The notes beneath the pieces are model-generated. The model did not search any database and was not told the DNA's origin. It worked only from the letters and a program-made list of their open reading frames with translations. Of a stretch of DNA of 64,000 nt, positions 47,572 to 59,449 are shown piece after piece (position 1 is the first letter of the stretch; each line of letters begins with the position of its first letter). Origin of the DNA: Hyalella azteca (taxonomy: Eukaryota; Arthropoda; Malacostraca; Amphipoda; Hyalellidae); NCBI RefSeq assembly GCF_000764305.2, contig NW_025931637.1:310001-374000 (forward strand), written 5' to 3'. The translations under genes and the position numbers were made by a program.

Positions 47572-47825
47572 CATAGTTGAACTATATAAGGTTGACCCAC
47601 GAGAAGTTCCGTCTTTCAGTTTAGCTTTCTTGTTACGTCACGTAGATCGAGAAACGTAAACAAACCAGTCATTCCCATGACGGATTGGTTGACTGGTTTG
47701 ATCGCATTTCGGTGATTGGTTAATGCCCGAGACGTCACTGAGATCAGTGACGTCACAGGCGAACAACAAACTACATCCGTAAAAATGGGCTTCTGATGAG
47801 TCAACCTTTTACTAGTTCAACTATG
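47572..47825. mobile_element. 254-bp MITE with 9-bp target-site duplication
   Basis: The ends are inverted repeats of about 35 bp: left CATAGTTGAACTATATAAGG, right complement CATAGTTGAACTAGTAAAAG, both continuing into GGTTGAC--A--AGAAG. The element is flanked by an identical 9-bp direct repeat, CTGCAGCCT (47563-47571 and 47826-47834), which is a target-site duplication. Inside is a hairpin, GACGTCACTGA / TCAGTGACGTC with a 2-base loop (47731-47754), carrying two CRE half-palindromes, plus two ATTGG boxes. It is too short to encode a transposase, hence non-autonomous. A 9-bp duplication is typical of Mutator-like elements, but the superfamily is inference. Confidence 0.9.
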
Positions 47826-47834
47826 CTGCAGCCT

Positions 47835-49390
47835 GATGAGGAGCGAGTAATTGAGTGTAGGAGAGCGAGAGCAGTGACGCAGTGTCTCACCGTACAGCGA
47901 TGCTCGGCATGAGACTGCCAACAAGTGTTCGGCATGCCTCACAAGCGATACTCGGCATAAGAACAGAGGAAGTTAGTAATTATTTGGACGTCGCTAGTTG
48001 AAGCACATACATAAAGTCACCTTCTTGCTCGGCAACAGCGGCCAATCTCTCCGTCTCTAAAAGCAAGATAATAAATAGGAACATTGGATGAGAGAATTTA
48101 AGGTGCCATGTACGATTGTGTTAATTTCAAAGTAACCATTTGGTAACGATTGACCTGGCGTGATGTTTGTCTCTACCATCGACGACTTCCGTCCAGTACA
48201 CAATAATCCAAGTCTACAGCCTTATAAATCATTCAGATAACGATATTCGGAGAGTTCCAACGCTATTCATCAGCGATGTTCAGCGGAAATGTTTCACTAT
48301 GTATATAGGATCTCAGCGAGATTCTATAGGAGGGAGTAGAAAGTCTTTTGGAAAGATGTGGGGTGTCAAATAAGATGAGGAATGTAGTAAAAGGTAGTAT
48401 GTGTGGGAAATTTTTCCCACCATTAATAATTTTTGTATCATTTGTAAATTTGTTGTCTATATGTCGTTTTCTGTTCATGTTGCGTTCGCAGTTTTGTTGT
48501 ATTCAGTTTAGTTACGTAGTTTAAGTAGGTAGCAGTATCCGCTAGGTTAGGGACTCCTTCATAAGCATTCATACCATTCAGACGTTCAATCTGGCTACGT
48601 GCCTTATCTCAAACGCAGCTAATTCTCAGTTATTCATTTCTGCACCTACCATCACTTCAGCCAGCACAGCAACAGGACCTTCAGATTCTAATTGTCTTCC
48701 TGATTACTGTTTCACTATCTTTTTTTTGATGTGAATGTTGCTTTTTTTCATATTAATTATTTACGCTCTATGTACAATTTTTTTTCTATGGTACTCTAGA
48801 CAAATCAATATTCAATTCAATCCTTAATACCTCAAATTTCAAATTAGCTACGTGGTTTCTGATATTGGTAGAGGAACTAGCTTCCTTTGCTGTGACCCAC
48901 GATTTAATAACTTTATCTTCAATTTTCCAAAGTCAAAATCTCAAACTGTCCTTTTCTATTTTTCCGTCTGGAGTACCTTCCTTTAACTGATTTCATCTAT
49001 ATTTCTGATTTGCATCTTACTAAACGCATTAAGCACTAAGATGCACCAAAATCTTAGGTTGGTCAATTTAGTTATTTGATGATTATTGATTCATAATTCG
49101 GAATAATTTGCTACATAACTAGTTTGTGATAAATTGTTTAGTATGTAGTTAAATTTTCATTTCAGTATCTGGGACTCGTCGGGGCAACACCGTTGGGGAA
49201 TTTGAGATTCTACATTCAATATACCTTCATTGAACCGCCCGTTCTTCAAAGATTTCTATACAACAGCATATGAATTATTGAATTCGGCTTCCTCATTCAA
49301 CTGGCCCGAGCAACCCCCAGTTGCACGTTGAATCAATCTGAATAAATATCAGCTGACTGTATTCTCTTTATTGTGTCCGATTGTGTGAGG
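47835..49390. other. No gene supported
   Basis: A repeated GCTCGGCAT theme occurs three times at about 47900-47960. The rest is AT-rich with no supported exon. Confidence 0.5.
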
Positions 49391-49394
49391 CAAT

Positions 49395-49690
49395 CTTTAT
49401 TACTCACATATGGGAGGAGGAGGGGTAATATAGGAGGGAGTGGGGATGTCAAGAGAGGATGTTGCGAGGTCAGATTGAATGGATTGGCGACCTCTTTGGA
49501 AGGAGTGGGTGGCGATGTCATATAGGAAGGGGTAGTGAGGTCTAAGGAGAGGGTGGCGACATCATAGGAGGGGGAGGGGGGTTTCGGCGTCTTGGGAAGG
49601 AGTGGGAGGTTACGGAAGAAGGTGTCGAGGTTATGGGAGTGGATGAGTAGGGTTGGAGAGGGTTGTGAGGTCAGAGTTCTTCCCAGCGCG
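49395..49690. repeat. G-rich, purine-biased degenerate minisatellite
   Basis: Diverged units built on GGAGGGAGTGGGGATGTC and GGTGGCGACATCATAGGAGG, with G runs such as AGGAGGGGGAGGGGGG (about 49564-49580). Strand asymmetry is strong (purines on plus). Several runs of four or more G within short spacing make G-quadruplex formation plausible. The minus-strand open frame across it is proline/threonine/serine-rich because of the repeat. Confidence 0.8.
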
Positions 49691-49699
49691 TGCTTCTTA

Positions 49700-51415
49700 A
49701 GACGCCGTCCCGACGCGTGCACCACTAATCACTTCGCTGGCAAAATGGCGTAGATAGTGACGGCGAATGCATGGCTGATATTTTTAAGGCAGGAGACGAG
49801 CGCATTATACGTTTCAAATAAAGTTATTTAGGAGGATTTCTTACATTTTCCAATTTTATTTAGCCAACTGACATCATTATAAAGAAATGTACAACAGTAC
49901 GTCATTTAAAGAATTTTAGAACAACAATTTTCGCTAAATCGCCCATTAATTTTGCTTTTTAACCAGAGCGGTTGACAAATGAATTTCATTTAAGGGTTAA
50001 TGGTTTGAACTAAATTTTTCTGAATAATAAAGTTTAATTTTTCTGTAAAATTCAACGTTTCTCTGCTCTTGTGTTTACAAAATTTAGCCAGACGGTGTGC
50101 TACTGTATGTGCCAAACTCAGCTAAAAATTAGATTAATAACTGAATTTTTAATTGTTTTCGGAATTGCTTCAAAATTTCGTTCCGTCTTATGAAATACTT
50201 GTAGCATCAACGCACACGAAATAATCAATTACCGTCTAAAGTAGGAATAATTTATAATTGAATAATTATTAACGAGAATTCAGACTTCAACGGTGCTAAA
50301 TCAAAATAAAAAAAGGTCGAAGTTAAATGAAATAAAAAACTGATCTGTCTAGTTACTCCACGAAATTATAATGTTTGAAATTAGTATTATTATAATTATA
50401 ATTATAAACGATAATAATCGTAATTATAATAATTTACAATGGAATGGAATTAGCAAATTAATTCACCATGCAACTTCCTTATCATGAATCATAAGAGGAT
50501 TATGCGCAGGTGAACGCTTGCCGATGTTAGGAGATTAAAAGGCTATTTACTCACCGGCCGTGATTCACTGCGCCGGAATCACGCTTCTGTTTCACGTTCG
50601 GAAGCTAATTTTTGTCGGACGGAAGCTATATTTTAACGCTCGTTACATACAAAAGTGTATATACACATACATCCTGCATTGTTTTACGCTGATTCATGAT
50701 ATTAGTTGCGTCGGTGATGCATCAAAACTGAAACAATGTGGTGGCAATAGTTTATTGATAAATCATAATTTTAGTGACTATCGAAGGGCCTGTGGTCGCA
50801 ATGTGTTCAAGGCGCGCGTCAAATGTGCATTGAATGCAAGTTAATTTTGGTATCTGATATTGGAATCATTCTAAATTTTGTGATGGAATGTTTAGAGCAG
50901 TGAATTAATGTCTGTCCTGCCTACGTACCACGTACGACGTCGGTGCCTTTCTTAATTCTGTACAAAAGTAATTAAGTATTTAAGCATTTCATCTGATAAT
51001 AAAATGGAATAAATTCCTGGAAACCGTCAACATCGACTGCATGGGGAGAGAAATCTTAATGAGGGTGGTTCCCAGGATACCCTCGAATTTTATGGATTTT
51101 TCTTCGAAATATTACAATAAATAGCGATTTAAAAATTGTCTGTCATATTAAAAACATTGAAAAGATGTTAATGAGGGTGGTTCTAGCGAAATGGGCTGAG
51201 GCTTTGAAAAACAGACGAATTAAACCTCAATCAACCAAAGACTCATGACTGCTAACACCAAAGTCATAAATCATTAGCCGGCATCACCATTCGCGACAGT
51301 CGAACCAGCAATAGAATGCCACATTAACAGCTAGGTAACTCTAAAAGACCGTTATCAGTTACAGTAACATATATCATCTATTAAAATGATATCAGCAACG
51401 AAAAAATATTCATAC
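49700..51415. other. No gene supported
   Basis: AT-rich. Around 50380-50430 an imperfect AT palindrome (TTATAATTATAA..ATTATAAT) occurs. Two GAGGGTGGTTC patches near 51060 and 51172 recur. The 94-codon plus frame at 50560-50844 has no recognisable domain. Confidence 0.5.
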
Positions 51416-51419
51416 TGAT

Positions 51420-52075
51420 TAGCAACATAAAACGGCTCAGCGACAACATCATCATTAACGGCAGCTGTAACATTAGCAGCAATAACTTAATCAACCGCAG
51501 CAAGACCATAAAAAGCAGCAAACAGCAGCTGCGTGTATAAATAGCAGCCACATCATCAGATACAACAAGAGCAACAACATGAGATAGAATAAATAATAGG
51601 TATATCATCAAGTGCTACAGTAACAATATCATCAGCTGCATAAAGTACTAGCAACATCATCAGTATCAGTAATATTAATTGAGACAACAGAGACACAATT
51701 GTCTTATCATTATTTTTAGCTTCCTCATCAGCAATGAAATCAATATCATCCAGTACAGAAAAAATCATTATCGTCAGCTGCAGCAATATCATCACCACCG
51801 TCATCATCATTAGCAGCGCGACCAACATCATCAGCATCAACATTATAATCACCACAGTCATCATCAGTAGCAGCACGACCAACATCATCAGCATCAACAT
51901 TATAATCACCACCGTCATCATCATTAGCAGCGCGACCAACATCATCAGCATCAACATTATAATCACCACAGTCATCATCAGTAGCAGCGTGACCAACATC
52001 ATCAGCATCAACATTATTATCACCACCGTCATCATCCGTATCATCATAACAAGCATCATCATCATGAGCAGGTGC
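51420..52075. repeat. CAT/CAG-triplet region with 57-bp minisatellite core
   Basis: A broad tract of ATC/CAG/CAA triplets contains a regular 57-bp array: ACCAACATCATCAGCATCAA recurs at about 51821, 51878, 51935 and 51992. A 57-bp unit is 19 codons, so three frames stay open, giving hydrophobic IIISINIIITTVI (plus) or MMLMLVIIMTV (minus) peptides. These look membrane-like only because of base composition and are not treated as genes. Confidence 0.9.
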
Positions 52076-52079
52076 AGGA

Positions 52080-53030
52080 AGTCTTGCATCATAATGAACG
52101 GAAGTGCGGCAGTGACTACAAGAATCGCGCTTCGTTCATACAGGATTGTATGAAGTCATTCAGACGTCATGACGTTTGTATACTATCTCATACATACGGC
52201 AGGAATGTCTTTTTAGATTCCATAAAGGCCTCATGAATATTTGTAGTAATACAGTGATAACAGTTAACCATTGATAGCCTCGACACAGGAAATCATTATA
52301 GTCTTTAAGTCATCTTGAATTTCAACTGATCAAAACAGGAATTTCAAGCTAAATTATGCTGTTCAATAATTGAAAATTATAAATTTAATTTTTACAGTTT
52401 TCAAGCGACGTTTTGCTATGAAAATTTGATTGGGACAGGCACTTCAAACATACACGCAAATTAGATTTGCATAATGAAAATCAATTTTTAACATGATACA
52501 AAATATATTCACCCGCAAGGTTGATTGTTGCTATAAAGTGCATAGATCTTCGTTAAAACGACCGAAAATTTGCTAAAGTTGGACAGCGGCGAACATTTTT
52601 TTTTCGGACATACGGCGAACAAAAGTTGGACAGACGGCGAGCAAAATTTTTGTCTCGTAAACACGGCCTTTAATTTAATCAATTCATTGTTGTTAATAAA
52701 TACTTGAATTGGGGTCTGGAGAAAATTCATTCACCTAACAAAAGACTATGAATTCAAATTATAGCACTTAAATAAATGTTATCTTTTTTTCTGTAACAGG
52801 TGCTGTAATACAAAATTGTAATGATTTTCGAATAATGAGTTCAATTTTCCGGAAATGTTTCCATAGATACATACTATCCCCATCAACGCTATCAATAGTT
52901 CTCATCTTAACATTTGAGGTGCAAATGATCACAATTTTCTTTGCTGATATCTTCAAAACAATTGAACCCTTAATTGTAAATATAAAGAAACAGAATCAGT
53001 TGCTAAACGGTTGTGAAGCTTAGAGCTCGG
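52080..53030. other. No gene supported
   Basis: AT-rich. A short diverged GGACA-ACGGCGAACAAAA theme repeats near 52580-52650. No gene is supported. Confidence 0.5.
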
Positions 53031-53034
53031 CTAC

Positions 53035-53410
53035 ATGTAGCGTAAATCTCGTCTACACGCTGCGTCCAGACGACCATCGTGCAGCGTAAATCTCGTCTAC
53101 ACGCTGCGTCCAGAAGACCATCGTGCAGCGTAAATCCCGTCTACACGCCGCGTCCAGAAGACCGTCGTGTAGCGTAAATCTCAGCTACACGCCGCGTCCA
53201 GAAGACCGTCGTGCAGCGTAAATCTCAGATACACGCAGCGTCCAGAAGACGGTCGATCGTGTAGCGTAAATCTCGTCTACCCGCCGCGTCCAGAAGACCG
53301 TCGTGTAGCGTGAATCTCAGATACACGCCGCGTCCAGAAGACCGTCGTGTAGCGTAAATCTCGGCTACACGCCGCGTCCAGAAGTCCGTCGTGCAGCGTA
53401 AAGCTCTGCG
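53035..53410. repeat. 44-bp minisatellite
   Basis: About eight units of CGTCTACACGCTGCGTCCAG plus AAGACCATCGTGCAGCGTAAATCT. Most variation is T/C or G/A (CTGCG/CCGCG, GTGCAG/GTGTAG, CGTCTAC/CAGCTAC), and one unit has a 4-base ATCG insertion (about 53255). Confidence 0.94.
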
Positions 53411-54955
53411 ATGTGCAGCGCCGCTAAGCGGATCTGGCGATGCTGGCAGGTGGTTCCGGCGCCTCACCTGCTCTGCGCCGGCCCTGAAATCAGCGCTGGT
53501 ATCGATCGGCCGCTGCGTCCTGCGGTGCACACAAATTATCCAATTCTAATTCTGAGACATAAAATAATAGCCAATAGTGCATTAATAGTCTAGTGGGCGC
53601 CTATTCCATTGTATCTGTTGGGGATTTTTTGTTTATTTATTTTACTAAATATGTTATATGTAAATATATACATATATATATAACATATATATATATGTTA
53701 TATGTAAATGATTCTAGTAGGTCAGGTGCGTAGTAGAAAGATAAATGGAATTAAGATTCTATTTAACCTTGGTTATTTAATGTAAAGCCTTGAGCTAACT
53801 AACTCAGTGCCATAGTAAGCTGATTTTCTCGTGAGGCAAATTACGTACACTGAATTTATAGCATGCGTTGCTATTTATTTAAAAATAAATGACTGACATA
53901 ATATTACTCTACTTCTAAGAATATTATTCTAGTTGTAAGTCTATTTAAGTTATATTACCCGTCTAATTCTAGCGTGCCCTTCGGCTATCAACTTTATGTT
54001 CCAGTCCTCCCACTCGAAATAATAAGCAATAGTGAATTTTCGTTTCCCATCGTTTCATATTATTGAACCAATGCTCAAAATAAAATACGTAGGCTCATTA
54101 GAAAATAGAATAAATAGATAACAAGCTTGTTATTATTTGGAAGCAACATGTAACAAATTGTTCACGTTGCATTCAATTTTGTTGATCAATAATTTTCCCA
54201 CTAATGTAATAGCATATAGTAACGTATAAGTAAATTTGAATCTTTCGTCTAATTATTAAAAAAAACAATGCACGTTTAATTCATTATCAAGGTAAAACAT
54301 TAGTCCAATCTCATGGTTGAACTAATAGCACAGTTTAACCATGTGCCATACTACTCGTCACAATTCACGATCAAATTGAACAAAGCACTAGCTGCCGTCC
54401 AGGGATGTTTTAAATTCCCTAAAAATCTTCGTTCATCGCCGAGTGAAGGGCGATGGATTTCACTGGATGGATTTCACTGGCAAGGATTTCACTGGAAATC
54501 CTTGCCTCCTCTGAAGGCGCATGCCGAGCACCGGATGGATTTATGATGAACAAAAGCAGTACGTGTTCGTATACGAGGTATAATTTTGAGTTTGGTGAAA
54601 ATTTTGCGTGTATGAAAGTTTTCCTGGAACTATCTTGTTTCCTGCATGGTGTTTGAATAGAGTCCTGTTATTCATTTCGGTTCATTCATTATTCATTTAC
54701 ATTTGTCTTTCGGTAGAACTGATAAGGCTGTTTACGAGGTTCAGATTTTGGTGTGAAATAAAAATCACTCCTTCAATATAATGAAAGTAGTTGAAATTTA
54801 CGCGTTCAATATAATGAAAGTGGATAAAATTTTATAATAAATCAATTCTAATGTGTGGTTAAAGATTTGAGTGTTTAAAATTGAACTCGCCGCATAAAAT
54901 AAATCTGTAATATTGGCCTATGAATTAGTTATTTATTAGCAAGCGTCAGAAGGAT
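53411..54955. other. No gene supported; AT palindrome and small repeat
   Basis: A TA-rich block at about 53645-53712 is flanked by GTTATATGTAAAT on both sides and can fold on itself. GGATTTCACTGG occurs three times at about 54453-54497. No exon is supported. Confidence 0.5.
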
Positions 54956-54959
54956 TAGG

Positions 54960-55105
54960 TCAAAACTCGCCGCTCGCGCGTCACGCTCGACGCAGTGCGT
55001 CGCACCTGCCCCATAAACGACGCGCGTATGACGAGCGCCGTGTACGCCGCACGCACGTTTGTCGAGGTCACCGTACGTGACGACTCACGTCATGCATTTA
55101 CCGGC
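54960..55105. other. CpG-dense patch
   Basis: Many CG dinucleotides in an otherwise AT-rich setting (CGCTCGCGCGTCACGCTCGA and similar), with TACGTGACGACTCACGTCAT near its end. It could mark an unmethylated regulatory element. No adjacent gene is recognisable. Confidence 0.35.
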
Positions 55106-56556
55106 AGCTCTTTACATCTTATAATATTCATTGGGATTTGAATGGGTCTTTAATTGATATTTTTTGCCGATTTGGTTGTGAGTCTGAATTCGTGTTGGCG
55201 GATATACGGAAATGATTTAAAGATAGCCTGTAAATAAATGTCAATATCTTCTTAAAAATATATAGTATATGCTTGCGCTCAATATTTCGCAATTTTGAAT
55301 TTGGCACGCAGCATTCACAGCATTCATTTGAGAATTCATATGAGTAACGAATGAAAAAGCCGGAGCGTTTAAATTAACGCAATAAATAGATAATCCACTA
55401 GAATATCCATCATCGTCTTTTACTTGTAATTGAGTTAAATTACATTTTTATTTCAAGAAAATTTGCTAAGTATCCCATGAACGACCAATATTTTATCTAC
55501 CTAAGGCAAATTAATAAGATAAGTAAGAAAATGCTTCCTCATTAAAAAATCATTCAACTTGGAATACATTATGCTCCATATTCATTTTCTACAACTACGG
55601 TCATTCTGCGTGATTTTGGTAAAGAATGATGAGAATAAATACAAAACTTTAGCTCTCTATCACTAAAAAATATTGTATTTATTATTGATGAATGCGCATC
55701 GATCAGTTCGTTCTAGCGTTGCCAAAAACAGCGGAGGAAGCAGTCTTAATGTCATTATTTATGAAGATAATAAACATTCGGTATTTATATTTTGGAAGAA
55801 ATAAAGATGACTGAGTCAGAGGATGTGAACGCTCATGTTTACCGCAGGCAACTGGCAGCAGTTTTTCAGTTCACAGTATCGCACCTGGGTAAAATGGCAC
55901 GTCTGGTGGCACAAAAAAGGTGCTAATCTTGAAAATTTAGGTAAAGGAAAATTTTATGTCGTTCCGTAATACATTCACTTTCTTGTATCATGTCAAAATC
56001 TGGATTAGATTGGTTAGTCCAGGAGAAGATCTAATATCAATCAGATACCAATGAATTGTTTAATACCTTTTGATATTGAAATATGATACCTATTGTTTAG
56101 AAATTTCAAGAATTGAATTAAAGCATACATTTTCAGGTGCTTATTAACCGAAATTTATCGTGATTATAGTGCTAATATACTAAGACACTATTGATATACT
56201 ATGACCCTAGTCAAACCAACACTATCATCCTGAAAAGCATCATCACATCCCGCTGTATCCTCTCCCCGTGGCAGGAGGCAGCCAAGCAGGAAGCTGTCCG
56301 CAGTTTTTACACTCATTTTCACGATGTTCATCACAGACTCATTCATTGTGGAGCATCATTCATTTAGCCGTCATTGTGATTCATCTTCTAACTTCCTCTT
56401 GCATAATCATTCAGTATAACTGTTAGCAGATTGTCTTTGGCATGCCATGGTTGAAGGTATGGCCATCAATGATTCGATGATAATGATTGTGATTCAAGTG
56501 ATGCCCGCGAGCGATGCAGGTGTCCTGAGAGACTCAGGACAGATATGCTTATGGTG
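55106..56556. other. No gene supported
   Basis: AT-rich unique sequence. No exon, RNA gene or element can be supported. Confidence 0.5.
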
Positions 56557-56709
56557 CTGGGCCATACTTTCAAAATTCGCTAAATGAACTTAAGTAATTA
56601 CGTTATATTTTTTTTTGTCTACGATTGGTGGATTTTGCTTGAAAGGCCGTCAATGATTGGCTGATGAACTTACGATCTCGTAATTTTTTTTTGAAAGTAT
56701 GGGATCTGG
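56557..56709 (-). mobile_element. MITE-like inverted-repeat element, copy 2
   Basis: Reverse-oriented relative of 1154-1309. It begins CTGGGCCATACTTTCAAAAT and ends TTTTTGAAAGTATGGGATCT. The interior matches the complement of copy 1 (GCCAATCATTGACGGCCTTT, AATCCACCAATC) with length differences in A/T runs. The right end is less well conserved (GGGATC for GGGGCC). Confidence 0.65.
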
Positions 56710-59335
56710 ACTGGCAGGCAACAACCAAGCGCCAGCATAGTGGCGGCCAGTAAAACTTTCTGATACTAACCGTCAACATATACTCCGCTATTGGACTCGT
56801 GTATAGGAGCTTCTGGCCACGGAAAGTCCAAGTCACTCTTTACACGAGGCCAGTAGCATGATAATTAGTGGCAGTAAGCATTTGAAACTTGTACTGGCCG
56901 CCATTATTGTCCCCGTGTATAAGCACCTATATTTCTTACGTCCTGCGAGTTATATGCAGTGAGGCATATAAACACTGTGAAACTTTACAAATCATATATG
57001 AATGTTATTTAAGCCAAGATGCAGGTTACATATTTGGTTGATAGTTATTTTATTAATTTGACAATTCTAAATTTCACGATGATCTTAAAATCGCGATAAT
57101 GATTATGAACATCGCACAGCCACTACAGCTAAGATAATTAGAACGATAATTTAAGTAAATTTCTAATCGTATTATCAATGAATGAAATAAACATTTTAAT
57201 GCGTACTAACGAAAATAAATCAGTAGTATGTTATTTAAAGTTAGATGTTTGATTTAAAATAACCAATAATATAATACGTTCGACCGTAGATTGCGTAATA
57301 ATTTAAGGCTGAAGATGCCGAGTCAGACATTGTGGAGTTGTCCTTAATTTTGATGGAATCGCACACAACGAACGCCGCCAGCACAAAGTGGAGCATAAAG
57401 TGAATGGTGCAGGTAAACAAAGAGCAATCATTTCCCAAGGTTAATGTACAAAACACAGCCTGGCAAAAACACCGCCACGCAGGATGGCGAAACTGTATGA
57501 AAACCCGCCATGCTTTTGTTGGAAGAAGAGCGAGGCTTAAACTTCTAACTCTGGATTTTAGTCATTCAGTAAGTCAAAATAAAATATTAATGCGGGGAAA
57601 TATTTTTCAATAATTATATAGCTAGGTTTAGGTGAATGTGTTTTTGCAACGACTTGAGGCCAAGAAAGTTTTTTGGAGTTCTGGTCACGTATGAAATTTG
57701 AGAGTTCATGACTGACGAAGCAAAAATGCTTATTTGCTTGGAATTGTACTGTGAGACTAACGAATAAATGTTAGTCGTTGAAAGGCTTTTATGATTACAG
57801 GTTATCAAAATCACGCGGATAGAATTTTATTTACAATATTTTAAGTGCTTGAAGTTTGATGCCGTAAAGACAGACATTAGATTATGAATTTTGGATGTCT
57901 TTGATTATTTTCTTTTGTAAGTAAAAATGCCGTTAAACGGAGGTGCCGATCAACCCTGACGTATTGTTCCCCTATCCTGTTTAGTCTGCAGTGTAGGTTG
58001 TATTTTTATCTGCATTGTGATTTACATATAAAATGAGATCATCTGAATCAATAGTTCCAACATTTATGAAAATAATTAATAATCATCGAATAAAATTATT
58101 ATCATCATAAAATCATTATTTTTCACACTAACTTTAGCGAGTGTAAGATCAACGAATTGCACTCTACGAATATCCTGATTTCTTTTTATTTTGAGAAATA
58201 AAAATTGTTTTAATAGTGGTGCATTTGAGAGCTTATTAACCGAACCGCAATCCCGACGTATCAGCCAAAATACTTGTGATCTAAAAGTCTCTACCTCGCC
58301 TGCGGATGAATACTTACATTACTTAAGAATTCATTGTAATACACGAACAGTTATTTCTCAGTTAATATTGCTTACCATCTTAGGCACTGTGTACAATGAT
58401 TTCTATTTCCATCTTTTAGGTCACTGCCTGTCACCAGAGATCCTTTGGTTTCACTAGTACTATAAACCCAACTCTGCTTTACGTTTGATTTTGCTACAAA
58501 AAGTATATATTAGTCTTTTGAATGAATTATGCGTAACTATAGAGAATAATAGCATAACTCAAAACTGGCCAACAAACAACAAGCGCTGATAGAAAAAAAT
58601 AACATTTTTACGAATCTTTCTATTTGCACGTGTAGTAGAGAGAATTAATAGACAAAGATGGCTGTTTCTAGCGAAAATACGATCTCAAATCTTTACCTGA
58701 ATACGTTAAACTCGAGATACGATCAATACGTTCCAACCTGAAGCTACCCCTGCAAGACACAATTTTCAGTCCACAAGTAACTCCTAGCTGAGTTCACGTT
58801 CTGCAAGTCTCGCCAAGCCGAGCAAAGTCTCGACTAACTTCATTCAGAGCTGCTGTGTCTTTGTGCCGACCTCGTACGTGAGTTCCTTTGTTCCAGCAGC
58901 TAGGAAAAGAAAATCATTTCCGCCTTCACTAATTTCACCGCGAGATTACAGCCGCTCTTCAGCTAACCGTACTGCGTTAATCAAGTCACATTATCAACGA
59001 AGTAACAGTAACTTCAATGTATCCAGTTTGAATGAAGATTATTTTTGCACTCGGTGCGCAGAAATATATTCTGCGCTAACTTGAATGCGTCTAATGCTCG
59101 TTGTCCGTATAATGACTCACATATAGCGCCGTATTATATGACCCACATGTTTATATATAGCGCCGTATAGCGCAAATAACATAGGCAGAGACGCACAGAA
59201 AAGAGGAACGCATTCAATGCGTAGGAGCATGTAATTACGTGTTCTGGAGGGGGCATTCTTTTTTGGTCAAACAACGAAATACTTAGTAATGATCGAAATG
59301 CTTTAAAGTTACTGGTAGATTAAATTCTATACATT
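56710..59335. other. No gene supported
   Basis: AT-rich sequence with open frames up to 88 codons and no recognised domain. A TATAGCGCCGTAT motif is repeated at about 59122 and 59156. Confidence 0.5.
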
Positions 59336-59342
59336 TAGTGGA

Positions 59343-59445
59343 ATTATATTATATTATATTATATTATATTATATTATATTATATTATATTATATTATAAT
59401 GTATTATATTATGCTATATTATATTATATTATATTATACGTAATT
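59343..59445. repeat. ATATT microsatellite
   Basis: About twenty pentamers of ATATT/TATAT type, with a few interruptions (TATAATGTATTATATTATGC). Open frames across it repeat Tyr-Ile-Leu and are not genes. Confidence 0.97.
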
Positions 59446-59449
59446 TTAT

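Noticed and set aside
51556..52092. 178-codon minus-strand frame that looks like a multi-pass membrane protein
   Set aside because: The hydrophobic pattern comes from the 57-bp triplet array. The complementary strand is also open for 139 codons with the same periodicity.
54313..54656. Plus-strand frames of 67-77 codons containing a WISLDGFHWQGFHW motif
   Set aside because: The motif reflects three tandem copies of GGATTTCACTGG, and nothing else supports coding.
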